Assembly (NCBI GenBank): GCA_900314795.1
Contig: OMWP01000019.1
Span: 1-48,808, forward strand
Length of the DNA stretch: 48,808 nucleotides
Reading direction: 5' to 3'
DNA from: an uncultured Eubacteriales bacterium
GTDB taxonomy: Bacteria > Bacillota > Clostridia > Oscillospirales > Acutalibacteraceae
How positions within the stretch are numbered: the first letter of the stretch is position 1; each line of letters starts with the position of its first letter. Below, in pieces: positions 24,737 to 33,228 of this stretch. The notes beneath the pieces were generated by a model, which saw nothing but the letters and a program-made list of their open reading frames with translations, did no database searches and was not told the DNA's origin. The translations under genes and the position numbers were made by a program.

Positions 24737-25195
24737 TTACCCCTCAACCAATACATGCACGACCCTGTCGAGCTCGATCTTCACGGTCGGCACGCGCTTA
24801 TCCTCGATATCCTCACTGCCGTAGAACACCAGCGTTTTTTCGAGCGCGTCGATCTTCTTCAGCCGTCCCTTGATCGTCTCATAACTGCCGCCCTTCTTAT
24901 ACGGATCGGGCTTGAAATACACCGCCGTGACCCTCGGGTGATCGCCGTCCTCGAGTCGGCGCTGCATCTCTCCGATCGTCGCGTTGATGATCTCGATCTC
25001 GTTGTCCGACAGCTCGATCCTGCCGTCCGTGTAGCGCGCTTCCTCGGCGATCATATCATCATAGCCCGTCAGCGCCTTAAACGGCGCAAACTGCGCGGCG
25101 CGGTCATAGCGGCTCATGTGCTTTCTTGTCGCACTCTGATGATGGGGGAGCGTGAAGATATCGGCGTATTTGATTTTTGCGTCATCCTGCTTCAT
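24737..25195 (-). CDS. YolD-like protein
   Basis: This 152-residue cytoplasmic protein has the motif MSRYDRAAQFAPFKALTGYD and a charged C-terminus (VPTVKIELDRVVHVLVEG). It belongs to the YolD-like family found beside Y-family polymerases in Firmicutes; its action is not well known, but a polymerase accessory role is assumed. The ATG overlaps the polymerase stop codon by four bases (ATGA), so the two are translated together. It ends the apparent SOS operon. Confidence in family membership is good; function remains inferred. Confidence 0.8.
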   Translation of the reverse strand: MKQDDAKIKYADIFTLPHHQSATRKHMSRYDRAAQFAPFKALTGYDDMIAEEARYTDGRIELSDNEIEIINATIGEMQRRLEDGDHPRVTAVYFKPDPYKKGGSYETIKGRLKKIDALEKTLVFYGSEDIEDKRVPTVKIELDRVVHVLVEG

Positions 25196-26769
25196 GCCTT
25201 GTGTCCTCCGACCTGTCCGTTGCGCTCGATCGTCGTCGCACCCTCTTTGAGGTTCATCCCCTTGAGCACGGCGTTCTTGCCGTAGCGATATTGCAGATCG
25301 AGCATCGTATTCTGGAGCTTCTTTTCCTTTTCCTCCGCCGCTTGCTCGGCGGCTTTTTTCTCTTTTGCCTCACCGTAATCGGAGAACAGGCTCAGCTGTT
25401 CTGAGGTGTCGGTGACCTCGTCCTCGTTCAGCAGTTGACACGCGGCGATGTTGACCTTGCGGATCAAGAGATCGGGGTCGACGATCCTGTCGTACAGCGC
25501 TGTCACAACGTCCATGATCTTGCGCGTCGAGCTGGTGTACTGCTCCAGATTCCCCGTGCCGTGGGCATATTTGGGCGCGACGCGTCCGTAGTAATCCTTA
25601 CCGACCTTGCCCTCAAACACCTTGCCCGTTGTGCGGACGGTATACACGGTGTCGTTGATGCTTTTGCCGGGTATCTGCACCGACAGGCTCTCGCGGTCAT
25701 AGTTGACAGTCAGCACCATCTGCTTGGTGACCAGCCGCTTTCTGACCAGATCGAGCACCAGCAGCTCCGTCATCTCGCGCACGATCAGCCGTCCCTTTTC
25801 ACAGTTGTACGGCTCCTTGAGCACCTGTCCCGACGAGAGGGATTTGGTGCTCGGACGGTACGCCTTGACGTCCGCGATCGTCGTCGGCTCCCAGCCCCAC
25901 GCGTGGTCGATCAACAGCTCCGCGTTGATGCCGAACAGCTTGTACAGCAGGTCTTCACCCGCCTGCGTCGTGGAGTAGCGCGCGACGTCGCCCATCGTGA
26001 ACATGCCGTAGGCCTCGAGCTTGGTGCTGTAGCCCCGTCCAATCCGCCAAAAATCCGTCAGCGGACGATGACACCACAGCTTTTCGCGGTATGTCATCTC
26101 GTTCAGCTCCGCGATACGCACGCCGTCCTTGTCCGCGGGCACGTGCTTTGCCACGATGTCCATCGCGACCTTGGCAAGGTACAGGTTGGTGCCGATGCCC
26201 GCGGTCGCGGTGATGCCCGTCGTATACAGCACCTCGCGGATCATGGTCATCGCCAGCTCATGCGCGGTCATTTTGTACAGATCGAGATAGTGGGTCGCGT
26301 CGATGAACACCTCGTCGATCGAATAGACCTGGATATCCTCGGGCGCGATGTATTTCAGATAGATGGAGAAGATCCGCGTGCTGTATTCCTCATACAGCCT
26401 CATGCGCGGCGGTGCGACGATATAGGACAGCTCCAGCGAGGGGTCGCTCTCGAGCGCGGGGGCGTGGAAGGATGAGGATACAAAGCGGTATTTGCCGTCC
26501 TCATTCTTGCGGAGTCTGCCGCTCTTGATCGCCCTGCTCAGGCGTTCGCTGTTCACTTCTTTGACGCGCTGTACGACCTCAAACAGTCGGGCGCGACCCG
26601 AGATCCCGTGCGCCTTCAATGACGGCGATACGGCAAGACAGATGGTCTTTTCCGTGCGCGAGGAATCCGCGACCACCAGATTGGTGGCGAGGGGATCCAG
26701 CTGTCGTTCCACACATTCCACACTCGCGTAAAAGCTCTTCAAATCGATCGCGATATAGGTCCGCTCCAT
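25192..26769 (-). CDS. Y-family (UmuC/UvrX-type) DNA polymerase
   Basis: This 525-residue translesion polymerase has the catalytic acidic residues at Asp9 (YIAIDLKSFYASVE) and Asp152/Glu153 (YSIDEVFID). SVECVERQLDPLATNLVV and the helix-hairpin-helix region after about 225 (DFWRIGRGYSTKLEAYGMFT) are typical. Compared with DinB it has an insertion of about 45 residues (about 73-118) seen in the UvrX-like branch. The C-terminal little-finger domain ends in a Lys/Glu coiled segment (GEAKEKKAAEQAAEEKEKK) that may bind partners. The ATG follows GGAGGGG. It probably lies on one transcript with the upstream 93-residue gene, although about 940 bases of repeats separate them, and with yolD downstream. 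Confidence 0.92.
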   Translation of the reverse strand: MERTYIAIDLKSFYASVECVERQLDPLATNLVVADSSRTEKTICLAVSPSLKAHGISGRARLFEVVQRVKEVNSERLSRAIKSGRLRKNEDGKYRFVSSSFHAPALESDPSLELSYIVAPPRMRLYEEYSTRIFSIYLKYIAPEDIQVYSIDEVFIDATHYLDLYKMTAHELAMTMIREVLYTTGITATAGIGTNLYLAKVAMDIVAKHVPADKDGVRIAELNEMTYREKLWCHRPLTDFWRIGRGYSTKLEAYGMFTMGDVARYSTTQAGEDLLYKLFGINAELLIDHAWGWEPTTIADVKAYRPSTKSLSSGQVLKEPYNCEKGRLIVREMTELLVLDLVRKRLVTKQMVLTVNYDRESLSVQIPGKSINDTVYTVRTTGKVFEGKVGKDYYGRVAPKYAHGTGNLEQYTSSTRKIMDVVTALYDRIVDPDLLIRKVNIAACQLLNEDEVTDTSEQLSLFSDYGEAKEKKAAEQAAEEKEKKLQNTMLDLQYRYGKNAVLKGMNLKEGATTIERNGQVGGHKA

Positions 26770-26819
26770 GCCGTTCCCCTCCTTTTTTATCCTATGTGTT
26801 GTCGATTTTATCTCGTTCG

Positions 26820-27700
26820 CATGATGAACTGAAAATTGAAGACTGAAAACTGAATAATGAATAATAAACAGCCCCGATCATCCAATGATCGGGCTGTTGT
26901 GTAGGTGAGGGGCTTTCTCCTCCCGAAAACCTATCCATTACATGCTACCCAAATGCGAAGCAAATCAATCTTTCCGTAGGGTACGGCGCTTGCGACGTAC
27001 CGAGCTTTTCCGCAACATGCCATCCAAACGCAAAGCAAATCCCTGTTTCCGTAGGGATGTTCCTCAGCCGGAGACGGCACCCCTCTGTCGCATTGGTCAT
27101 CCGCAGAATGACGGGTGTTTCTGTTAACGAAAACGTGAGATAGGAATACAATGCTTCAACCACGCGGACGATCGATGATCGTCCCTACGGAAACATACAT
27201 CTCCTCAACCGACGCGGTGTGTGATCCAACGCCCTATTGCGGTACGTCGACAAGCGCCGTACCCTACAAAACGCACATATTCTCAATGAACATCCATTTT
27301 ATCCAACGTCCTGCCGCGGGAGCACCAAGGCGCTCCCCTACAAATCCGCTGTAACGCCACTTGTAGGGGAGGGGTGCTCCCCGTTGGGGAGACGTCACGA
27401 AGTGACAGAGGGGGAGGCGTCTCCGCCGAGGAATGCTCCTCCCGAAAACCTATCCATTACATGCCATCCATACGCAAAGCAAATCAATCTTTCCGTAGGA
27501 TACGGCGCTTGCGACGTACCGAAACCTTTCCGTTATATCTCATTCGCAAGATGAACTGAAAATTGAAGACTGAAAACTGAAGAATGAATCATAAACAGTA
27601 CCCGATCATCCGATGATCGGGCTGTTGTGTAGGGGATGACGCCGACACGCGGGTCCGACATCCCGCACCATTCCGTTATATCAAATTTGCACGCGAAGCA
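26820..27700. repeat. Long repeat cluster upstream of the polymerase
   Basis: No credible gene is seen in 26770-27705. Modules in order: AACTGAAAATTGAAGACTG repeat plus CAGCCCCGATCA..TGATCGGGCTG stem-loop (26827-26898); a degenerate G-rich hairpin (26900-26924); GTAGGGTACGGCGC hairpin (26977 on); a linker with GACGGGTGTTTCTG; inverted hairpins (27160-27345); a G-rich hairpin with a nested insert of about 60 bases (27361-27443); another GTAGG.TACGGCGC hairpin; a second AACTGAAAATTGAAG plus stem-loop; and a GTAGGGGATGACGC..GACATCCCG element in its shortest form (27629-27665). Confidence 0.75.
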
Positions 27701-27705
27701 GATCA

Positions 27706-27987
27706 TCACCCTGCCATCGGCTGTTCCACGAACCACCGCCCGAACCGCGACGAGAACATGCCGCTCGTTTTCTCAAAGAACAGATACCGTTCCTCGCCGT
27801 GGATGACGATCGTGTAGCAGTCGCCGCCGTGGTGACCGCTCAGTGTGGACGCAGGTCGAAAATCCCTGACCGCCTCGATCTCAAACGTCCTGCCGTCCGC
27901 CCATGTGATGGTGCGCGGCATCATGTAGCCCGTCGCGTCAAAGTCGGAGTTCACCTTGACGTATACTTTTCTGTAATGCTGTATCAC
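27706..27987 (-). CDS. Unknown 93-residue protein, probable SOS operon member
   Basis: This small soluble protein begins MIQHYRKVYVKVNSDFDATG and continues with MMPRTITWADGRTFEIEAV, GGDCYTIVIHGEERYLFFE and GRWFVEQP. The beta-rich pattern and regular Trp/Tyr/Phe suggest a compact barrel or sandwich. No catalytic motif is recognised and it has no Cys cluster. The start is a GTG at 27987 with TAAGGAGG upstream; the longer frame would translate repeat DNA. The promoter upstream is overlapped by two LexA-like boxes. I recall similar proteins beside Y-family polymerases in Clostridia, which would fit a mutasome accessory role, but this is not proven. Confidence 0.75.
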   Translation of the reverse strand: MIQHYRKVYVKVNSDFDATGYMMPRTITWADGRTFEIEAVRDFRPASTLSGHHGGDCYTIVIHGEERYLFFEKTSGMFSSRFGRWFVEQPMAG

Positions 27988-28004
27988 GGCAACCTCCTTA
28001 CTCT

Positions 28005-28045
28005 TGATTGTCATTGCGAGGCACATTGATGTGCCGTGGCAATCG
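28005..28045. repeat. CATTGCGAGG-type hairpin in the leader of the SOS operon
   Basis: TTGTCATTGCGAGGCACA..TGTGCC..GGCAATC forms a two-level hairpin (ATTGC/GCAAT outside, GGCACAT/ATGTGCC inside). It lies between the promoter and the GTG start, so it would be in the mRNA leader. Confidence 0.6.
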
Positions 28046-28067
28046 CGCGACCGTTCGAGTCCTTATA

Positions 28068-28101
28068 GAACAAATGTACTACAAATTCGAACAAATGTCA
28101 A
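28068..28101 (-). promoter_or_regulatory. LexA-box-covered promoter of the mutagenesis operon
   Basis: On the minus strand TTGACA (28096-28101) and TACATT (28073-28078) are 17 bases apart. Two copies of GAACAAATGT (28068-28077 and 28089-28098, 21 bases apart, plus-strand reading) overlap the -10 and -35. They match most of the Gram-positive LexA/DinR consensus CGAAC-N4-GTTCG: the first as AGAAC AAAT GTACT, the second as CGAAC AAAT GTCAA. This is a classical repressor-over-promoter layout. Confidence 0.7.
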
Positions 28102-28140
28102 GAGCCGATTCGGATTTGTCAATTTTTTCAATTTTAACAC

Positions 28141-28168
28141 AACAAAAGGGCGACCCGACGAGCCGCCC
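28141..28168 (-). terminator. Possible terminator downstream of the ClC gene
   Basis: GGGCGAC and GCCGCCC pair with one mismatch. On the minus strand the hairpin is followed by TTTTGTT. It separates the GH13-ClC transcript from the SOS promoter. Confidence 0.55.
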
Positions 28169-28204
28169 GATTTTGTATTATCTTGGTAGAGTAGAATCTA
28201 TCGT

Positions 28205-28472
28205 TCAGTGTAGGGGAGGGGTGCTCCCCGTTGGGGAGACGTCACGAAGTGACAGAGGGGGAGGCGTTTCCGCCGAGGAATGCTCCTCCCGAAACGCTTC
28301 CATTAAATGTTGCCTATCGCGGAGCAAATCAAATGCTCCGTAGGGTACGGCGCTTGAACACGCGTGTTTGACGTACCGTAGAATGACGGGCGTTTCCGCT
28401 ATCGAAACCATAGATAGGATTACAAAGTTTCTGCCGTGCGGTACGTCATAAATGCCGTACCCTACAACCCTA
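28205..28472. repeat. Repeat cluster with nested G-rich hairpin
   Basis: The G-rich hairpin carries the same nested insert of about 60 bases as at 27361 (28209-28292). A GTAGGGTACGGCGCTTG hairpin with ACACGCGTGT in the loop follows (28340-28380), then the GACGGGCGTTTCCG linker and an inverted GCCGTACCCTAC arm. No gene seen. Confidence 0.75.
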
Positions 28473-28515
28473 TGCAATGTTTATCCATACGGGATATTTT
28501 ATCGTTTTCATAACC

Positions 28516-29742
28516 TTACTCCGCTATCTCCTTCGGCATCAACACCTTCGGCGTGGGGATGAACTTTGCCGCGGCAGCCGCCAACAGCATGGCGGGGATC
28601 AGCCGCAGGGGGAAGATCATCATCAGCAGCATCACTGTCGCCAATGGCTTTTTCATCGTGTGACCGACCAGCGTTGCCGTCACGACTGCGGTGCACAGCA
28701 CCACATCCGCGCCCAGCAGCAGGCTCATGCCGCAGCCGATGCTTACCCCGCTGAAGATCACGGGGAAGAAGTGCCCGCCCTTGAGCGCTGTGTCGATGCA
28801 CAGGTTCGTGAGCAGCAGCTTGACCACGCCGATCACCAACAGCAGGATCGCGCCGATGCTTTCGGGATCCTCCATCACCTCATTGATCTGATGCTCGCCC
28901 GAGAACATCGTCAGCGGCAGCAGGGTGCCGACTGCGCCCAGCAGGAATCCGCCGATTGTCGCACGCAGTACAACGTGATGTTTCATCTTCGCGCCCAGTG
29001 CGGCGGTCAGCTTCTTAAAGAGAAAATACAGGTAGCCCGCCGCGATGCCGACGACGATCAACAGCGGCACAAACAGATAGTTGCGCAGCCAAAAGCGTTC
29101 GCCGTCGATCCTGTCGATCCCGGTACTGCCGCCCAGCACCTTGGTCAGCACCATAAAGGACGCAAAGGAGCTCAGGATCGCCGCAATGTACAGCACCGTT
29201 TTGGATGTCTTGGGCAGGGAAGGCTCCCTGTCTGATTCGAGCGGCTCGACAAAGCCGAACATCGGCGAGCGGAAGATCGTGCCCAGTGTCGCGCTCAGCC
29301 CGATCGCGGTCAGCTCCGCGACCTCACTGCGAAAGCGCTTGAGCTTATCGCCGACCCAGGTGCACAGCCCCGCGATCACGCCCGAAAGCCCCGCCTCGGG
29401 GCCGACGGAAGCGCCGATCAGCAGCGGGAACATCGCCGCGCCCAATGTCGAAAATATGTTATTGTACGGATAACGTCCTGTTTGTTTGATCTGTCCCATC
29501 ACCGTGCGCAGCTCCTCGGGACGGTCGCCGAATTTGCGTTGGTACAGCCCGATCAGCAGACCGCCCACCGTGCACACGCACAGGGTATAATACGGGAACT
29601 CGATCTGTGAGGGGATGGTGTCCCAGATCAGCGTGATGCCCAGATTCATGACCCGCAAAAATCCCCAGATGATCGCGCCCACGATCGCGCCGAGGATGGC
29701 GGTGTACAGCAAAAACAGGATATTGTTTTTCAGATTCTTCAT
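28516..29742 (-). CDS. ClC-family chloride channel or H+/Cl- antiporter
   Basis: This 408-residue multi-pass membrane protein has about ten hydrophobic helices. The selectivity-region motif GASVGPEAGLSGVIAG is a variant of the ClC GxEGP signature, and GGHFFPVIFSGVSIGCGMS matches the later GxFxP segment. It probably moves chloride, fluoride or protons across the membrane. I could not confirm the gating glutamate with certainty. The ATG is only five bases after the stop of the GH13 lipoprotein gene, with GGAG overlapping that stop, so the two form one operon. No cytoplasmic CBS domains are present. Confidence 0.85.
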   Translation of the reverse strand: MKNLKNNILFLLYTAILGAIVGAIIWGFLRVMNLGITLIWDTIPSQIEFPYYTLCVCTVGGLLIGLYQRKFGDRPEELRTVMGQIKQTGRYPYNNIFSTLGAAMFPLLIGASVGPEAGLSGVIAGLCTWVGDKLKRFRSEVAELTAIGLSATLGTIFRSPMFGFVEPLESDREPSLPKTSKTVLYIAAILSSFASFMVLTKVLGGSTGIDRIDGERFWLRNYLFVPLLIVVGIAAGYLYFLFKKLTAALGAKMKHHVVLRATIGGFLLGAVGTLLPLTMFSGEHQINEVMEDPESIGAILLLVIGVVKLLLTNLCIDTALKGGHFFPVIFSGVSIGCGMSLLLGADVVLCTAVVTATLVGHTMKKPLATVMLLMMIFPLRLIPAMLLAAAAAKFIPTPKVLMPKEIAE

Positions 29743-29747
29743 ATTGA

Positions 29748-31226
29748 TTACTCCGCGTCGACCGTCAGGATGTAGAATTCATAAGGCTTGTAGCTCATCT
29801 TCGCAAAGTCGCTGTTCGACATCGTCGTTTCCTTGGTGTCGAGCGTTTCGCCGTCATAGTGAAGCACGCATTTTGCGTTCTCTACGCCCAGATCCACTGC
29901 CGCGTTACTGAGGGCCTTATCATATAGGTTGGCGACATAGATCACGGTGTTGTTATCTTTATTGCGCGAGAAAGAGAAGAGATAATCTTCGTCCTTGGTC
30001 AGCACCTTGAAGTCACGGTTGGTGGAGTTCAGCGCGGCATTTTCGGTCTTGACCTTTGACAGCGCCGCCATCAAGGGAGCGTACTTAGGTTTGTCATCCC
30101 ATTGGATCGTATCCTTTTCAAAGAACTCGATCATGTGATCGTAGCCCTCTTCATTGGAGGAGTAGATCATCGGCATACCGGGCGCGAGGAAGCTCATCGC
30201 CAACAGCGGCTCGTAGGTCTTGCCGTAATTTTCAACGATGGTGCCCTCATAGGAGTTCTTATCGTGATTGTCGAGGTAATTCATCGGGAAGCTCCCCTCG
30301 ACATAGAGATCACTCGGCTTCATGCCCTGCTGGATCGACGATACCGCTACACCATTGATAACGGACTTTGACTGACCGTACAGGGTGTCGTTGTAGCAGG
30401 CGTCGAACGCATACTGCGTCATGACAGTGTTGCCGCCCGCTTCCGCCAGCATCAAGATCTCACTGTTGATGGATTTGAGCTTATAGACGGCGGCGTTCCA
30501 GAATGACATCGAAACGCCCGAGGCGTGGTCGCATCTGAATCCGTCCACGCCCATTTCCTCGACCCAGTACTGCATGCACTTGATCATCTCGGCGCGCATC
30601 TCATAGTTATAGTAATTGAGCTGAGCGGTATCCGTCCAATCGTAGGGCGATACGATATCGCCGTTTTTATTGGTTTTGTACCAGTCCTTGTGCTCGGTGA
30701 TCCACGCGTTATCCCAGCCGGTATGATTGGCTACCCAGTCCAAAATGACCTTGAAGCCCTTTTTGTGAGCGGTGGTCATCAGGTGCTTGAAATCGTCAAG
30801 CGTGCCGAATTCGGGGTTCACGTCCTTATAATCGGTGACCGAGTAGTAGGAGCCCAGCGTACCCTTGCGTTTTGTCTTGCTGATCGGGTGGATCGGCATG
30901 AGCCACAGGGTGTTGATGCCCGTCTCCTTGAGTCGGTCGAGGTGCTTCTCAAAAGCCGCAAAGGTACCTTCCTCTGTATATTGTCGGATATTGACCTCAT
31001 ACAGTACACAGGTCTCGATCCACGAGGGCGTGGTGCGCTTGAGAATGGGATCATCATTCAGAATGTCCGTCATCACTCCGTCGATGACCGTCTCTTCCTT
31101 GACGTTATCGGACATGATGTATTCATTTGCCTTTGGCTCTTTCTGTTCCTCTTTTTTGTCGGAGGAACAGGCGACCAGTGTGCCGATCATACAAACGGCG
31201 AGTAATAATGCTAACAACCTTTTCAT
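29748..31226 (-). CDS. GH13 alpha-amylase family lipoprotein
   Basis: This 492-residue surface glycoside hydrolase has a lipoprotein signal ending LVAC (Cys20). All four GH13 regions are present: DWVANH (163-168), the nucleophile Asp233 in GVDGFRCDHASG, the acid/base Glu262 in LMLAEAGG, and Asp322 in YLDNHDKNS. The catalytic barrel begins YEVNIRQYTEEGTF, as in cyclomaltodextrinase/neopullulanase-like or oligo-glucosidase enzymes, and a C-terminal beta domain ends the protein. It probably cleaves alpha-glucans or maltooligosaccharides outside the cell. The start at 31226 has AAAGGAGC upstream. The ClC gene follows on the same message. Confidence 0.92.
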   Translation of the reverse strand: MKRLLALLLAVCMIGTLVACSSDKKEEQKEPKANEYIMSDNVKEETVIDGVMTDILNDDPILKRTTPSWIETCVLYEVNIRQYTEEGTFAAFEKHLDRLKETGINTLWLMPIHPISKTKRKGTLGSYYSVTDYKDVNPEFGTLDDFKHLMTTAHKKGFKVILDWVANHTGWDNAWITEHKDWYKTNKNGDIVSPYDWTDTAQLNYYNYEMRAEMIKCMQYWVEEMGVDGFRCDHASGVSMSFWNAAVYKLKSINSEILMLAEAGGNTVMTQYAFDACYNDTLYGQSKSVINGVAVSSIQQGMKPSDLYVEGSFPMNYLDNHDKNSYEGTIVENYGKTYEPLLAMSFLAPGMPMIYSSNEEGYDHMIEFFEKDTIQWDDKPKYAPLMAALSKVKTENAALNSTNRDFKVLTKDEDYLFSFSRNKDNNTVIYVANLYDKALSNAAVDLGVENAKCVLHYDGETLDTKETTMSNSDFAKMSYKPYEFYILTVDAE

Positions 31227-31379
31227 CTTCAAGCTCCTTTGCACTTTGATTTTTTACAATAGGATTCCAAGCATCCTTTTTTTGAAGCAAGGTGGGGCGG
31301 ACATATCGTTCGACCCGAGGGGTTGTATGATTGACCGAGCATCAGCAAGATGCTTTTCTTGCTTTAAATCACTACCTTT

Positions 31380-31408
31380 ACAATACCCTAACAGTGTCCC
31401 GATGTCAA
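31380..31408 (-). promoter_or_regulatory. Promoter of the GH13-ClC operon
   Basis: On the minus strand TTGACA (31403-31408) and TATTGT (31380-31385) are separated by 17 bases. The leader of about 150 bases to the start codon contains a GCATC..GATGC hairpin (31340-31353). In the rest of this divergent region (31227-31533) no further gene was found. Confidence 0.65.
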
Positions 31409-31533
31409 TAAAAAGCAACATCTGATTCACAGAAAATTTTTATTTATTTCTAATTGATCATTATGCCGCGGTGTTATATGGTACAATTCAATTATCATAT
31501 TGTTCATTAACAAAAACGGAGTTGGAGCAAGCA

Positions 31534-32319
31534 GTGAAAATCCTATCAGTTTCTAAAAAAACACAGATCGCGCTGGTATCTGTCGCTCTTGTTATCCTGT
31601 TTGCGGCGGGTATCATTCTCGGTAATGCCTTTACGACGCGGGCAAAGTCGCTGTCTGTTGATCCCGCAGCTGCTGAGGAAGTCGAGATCACACCGCATCA
31701 GATACAGGGAGTCAAGGCGACTTTGCAGGACACCCTGATGGCGGGTTGCGAGACCCACGCGTGTACCAGCCTGCTCCAAGCCTTGGGCTATGATATCGAT
31801 GAATTTCAGTTCGCCGACCGGTATCTCGACTGCCACTATGTGACCGAGGATCCCGACACCGGCATCAAGCTCGGCCCCGACATGAACTCGGGCTTTGCGG
31901 GTACCGCCTACGCGGGCTACGGTATCTATGCCCCCGCGATGGCGAAGTGCATGAACCGCTACCTCGCCGACGTCAAGTCTGAGAAAAGGGCGTATGTCCT
32001 CGAGGATTACACCCTGCAGGGCTTATGCGACGAGTACATCGTCAACGACGTTCCCGTGATGATCTGGGCGACCACCAATATGACCGAGCCGCAGGAATGG
32101 GAGGCATGGCGCGTCAACTACGTTGATGAAAACGCCAAGTATAAAGAGGGCGAGATCTTCAAATGGATGCTCCACGAGCACTGTCTGGTGCTTTGCGGCT
32201 ATGACCAAAAGGATTATTTCTTCTCGGATTCCGTCGTAGGCGATATCTCCCACTTCGAACGCCAACTCAGCGAACTGCGTTTTGAACAGCTCGGCAGACA
32301 GGCGATCGTTGTCAAATGA
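31534..32319 (+). CDS. Membrane-anchored C39-like cysteine peptidase family protein
   Basis: This 261-residue protein has one N-terminal membrane helix (about 11-32, IALVSVALVILFAAGIILG), with the rest outside the cell. The C39-like papain-fold pattern is present: Cys72 in MAGCETHACTSLLQALGYDI as the likely nucleophile, and a His in HEHCLVLCGYDQKDYFFSDS before the GYD motif. Stand-alone proteins of this type (Peptidase_C39_2) occur widely in gut Firmicutes; substrates are unknown. The GTG at 31534 follows GGAGTTGGAGC. The frame continues upstream to 31471, but that start would put polar residues before the membrane helix and lacks a site. Confidence 0.8.
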   Translation: MKILSVSKKTQIALVSVALVILFAAGIILGNAFTTRAKSLSVDPAAAEEVEITPHQIQGVKATLQDTLMAGCETHACTSLLQALGYDIDEFQFADRYLDCHYVTEDPDTGIKLGPDMNSGFAGTAYAGYGIYAPAMAKCMNRYLADVKSEKRAYVLEDYTLQGLCDEYIVNDVPVMIWATTNMTEPQEWEAWRVNYVDENAKYKEGEIFKWMLHEHCLVLCGYDQKDYFFSDSVVGDISHFERQLSELRFEQLGRQAIVVK

Positions 32320-32324
32320 AATGA

Positions 32325-32720
32325 AAATTGAAGATTGAAAACCGAATCATGAATCATAGAAAAGATCCCCGATCATTCGATGTTCGGGGATTTTTTGCGT
32401 AGGGCGGGGGTTCACTCCCGCCGAAATGTTTGTTAAGATGACAACCAAACGCGAAGCAAATCCAACGCTCTGCTACGGGGCGTCATAAATGTCGCCCCCT
32501 ACAAATCCGCCGCAACGTCTACTGTAGGGGAGGGGTGCTCCCCGTTGGGGAGACGTCACGAAGTGACAGAGGGGGAGGCGTCTCCGCCGAGGAATGCTCC
32601 TCCCGTAACTTTTTTATTATATCTCATTTGCGTGATAAACTGAAAACTGAAAACTGAAGACTGAAAACTGAATAATGAATCATAAACAGCACCCCGAGTA
32701 TACAACGCTCGGGGTGCTGT
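32325..32720. repeat. Repeat cluster
   Basis: Holds AAATTGAAGATTGAAAACC plus a CCCCGA..TCGGGG stem-loop followed by TTTTTT (32364-32396), which may terminate the C39 gene. Then GTAGGGCGGGGG..CCCGCCG (32399-32424), GGGGCGTCAT..GTCGCCCCCTAC (32476-32502), and the G-rich hairpin with the nested insert (32523-32605). Last is another AACTGAAAACTG run with a GCACCCCGAG..CTCGGGGTGC stem-loop (32638-32722). Confidence 0.75.
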
Positions 32721-32907
32721 TGCGTAACTGTCGGTTTTGCGATAGAGAAAAAAGGATGCGCGCATCCGCATCCGATTGCATAAAAAGATGCAACTTTTCG
32801 GGCAATCTCGTCATAGGTGGAGAGGTGAATACAGAAAAGGGCTGAACGTATGAATATCAAAGGCAAATTCAACCGCCCCGATATCATTGCCCGAGGGGCG
32901 GTGCGGG
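32721..32907. other. Short gap with two small palindromes
   Basis: GGATGCG-CGCATCC (32754-32767) is a perfect palindrome, and TTGCAT..ATGCAA (32776-32793) is a small hairpin followed by CTTTTC. A 28-codon frame from the ATG at 32850 has no good ribosome binding site. The stretch may be leftover prophage DNA. Confidence 0.35.
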
Positions 32908-33207
32908 ATGCAGATCGACGTTATCAAAACCGCTGAGCTGATCGGCGCCGTATCGGTGATCCTCGGCGTCATCATCGGCGGCTATCAACTCTACGCAAAA
33001 TTGCTCGGTCGCATTGACACGCTCGAGCGACAGCTGAATGAACAGCAACGGGAGCTTGATAAGATGAAAAAAGAGGATACCCTTGTCATCTACGCCCTGC
33101 GCGCCTGTCTGGACGGACTGCATCAAAAGGGCTGTAACGGCAGGGTGACCGAGGCGATCTCCCGACTCGACAAGCATATCAACAAGGCCGCCCACGATCA
33201 GGATTGA
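32908..33207 (+). CDS. Prophage membrane/coiled-coil protein preceding a holin
   Basis: This 99-residue protein has one N-terminal membrane helix (about 5-27, AELIGAVSVILGVIIGGYQL) and a coiled coil (RIDTLERQLNEQQRELDKMK). Its tail, ALRACLDGLHQKGCNGRVTEAI then LDKHINKAAH, is characteristic of small proteins found just before holin genes in Firmicutes phages. The start at 32908 is chosen because an upstream TTG frame has no support; the ribosome binding site is weak (GAGGGGCGG). Together with the next gene it forms a lysis-module remnant. It ends 21 bases before the holin. Confidence 0.75.
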   Translation: MQIDVIKTAELIGAVSVILGVIIGGYQLYAKLLGRIDTLERQLNEQQRELDKMKKEDTLVIYALRACLDGLHQKGCNGRVTEAISRLDKHINKAAHDQD

Positions 33208-33228
33208 GCGGCAGAAAGGAAGGATCAT

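Noticed and set aside
24737-28101. Mobile element or integron carrying the polymerase block
   Set aside because: No integrase, transposase or attachment repeats found; base composition resembles the neighbouring genes.
28477-29235. 252-codon plus-strand frame over the ClC gene
   Set aside because: His/Gln-rich shadow of the minus-strand membrane protein, no ribosome binding site.
32850-32936. 28-codon frame beginning MNIKGKF upstream of the phage genes
   Set aside because: Too short, no good ribosome binding site, overlaps the next start.
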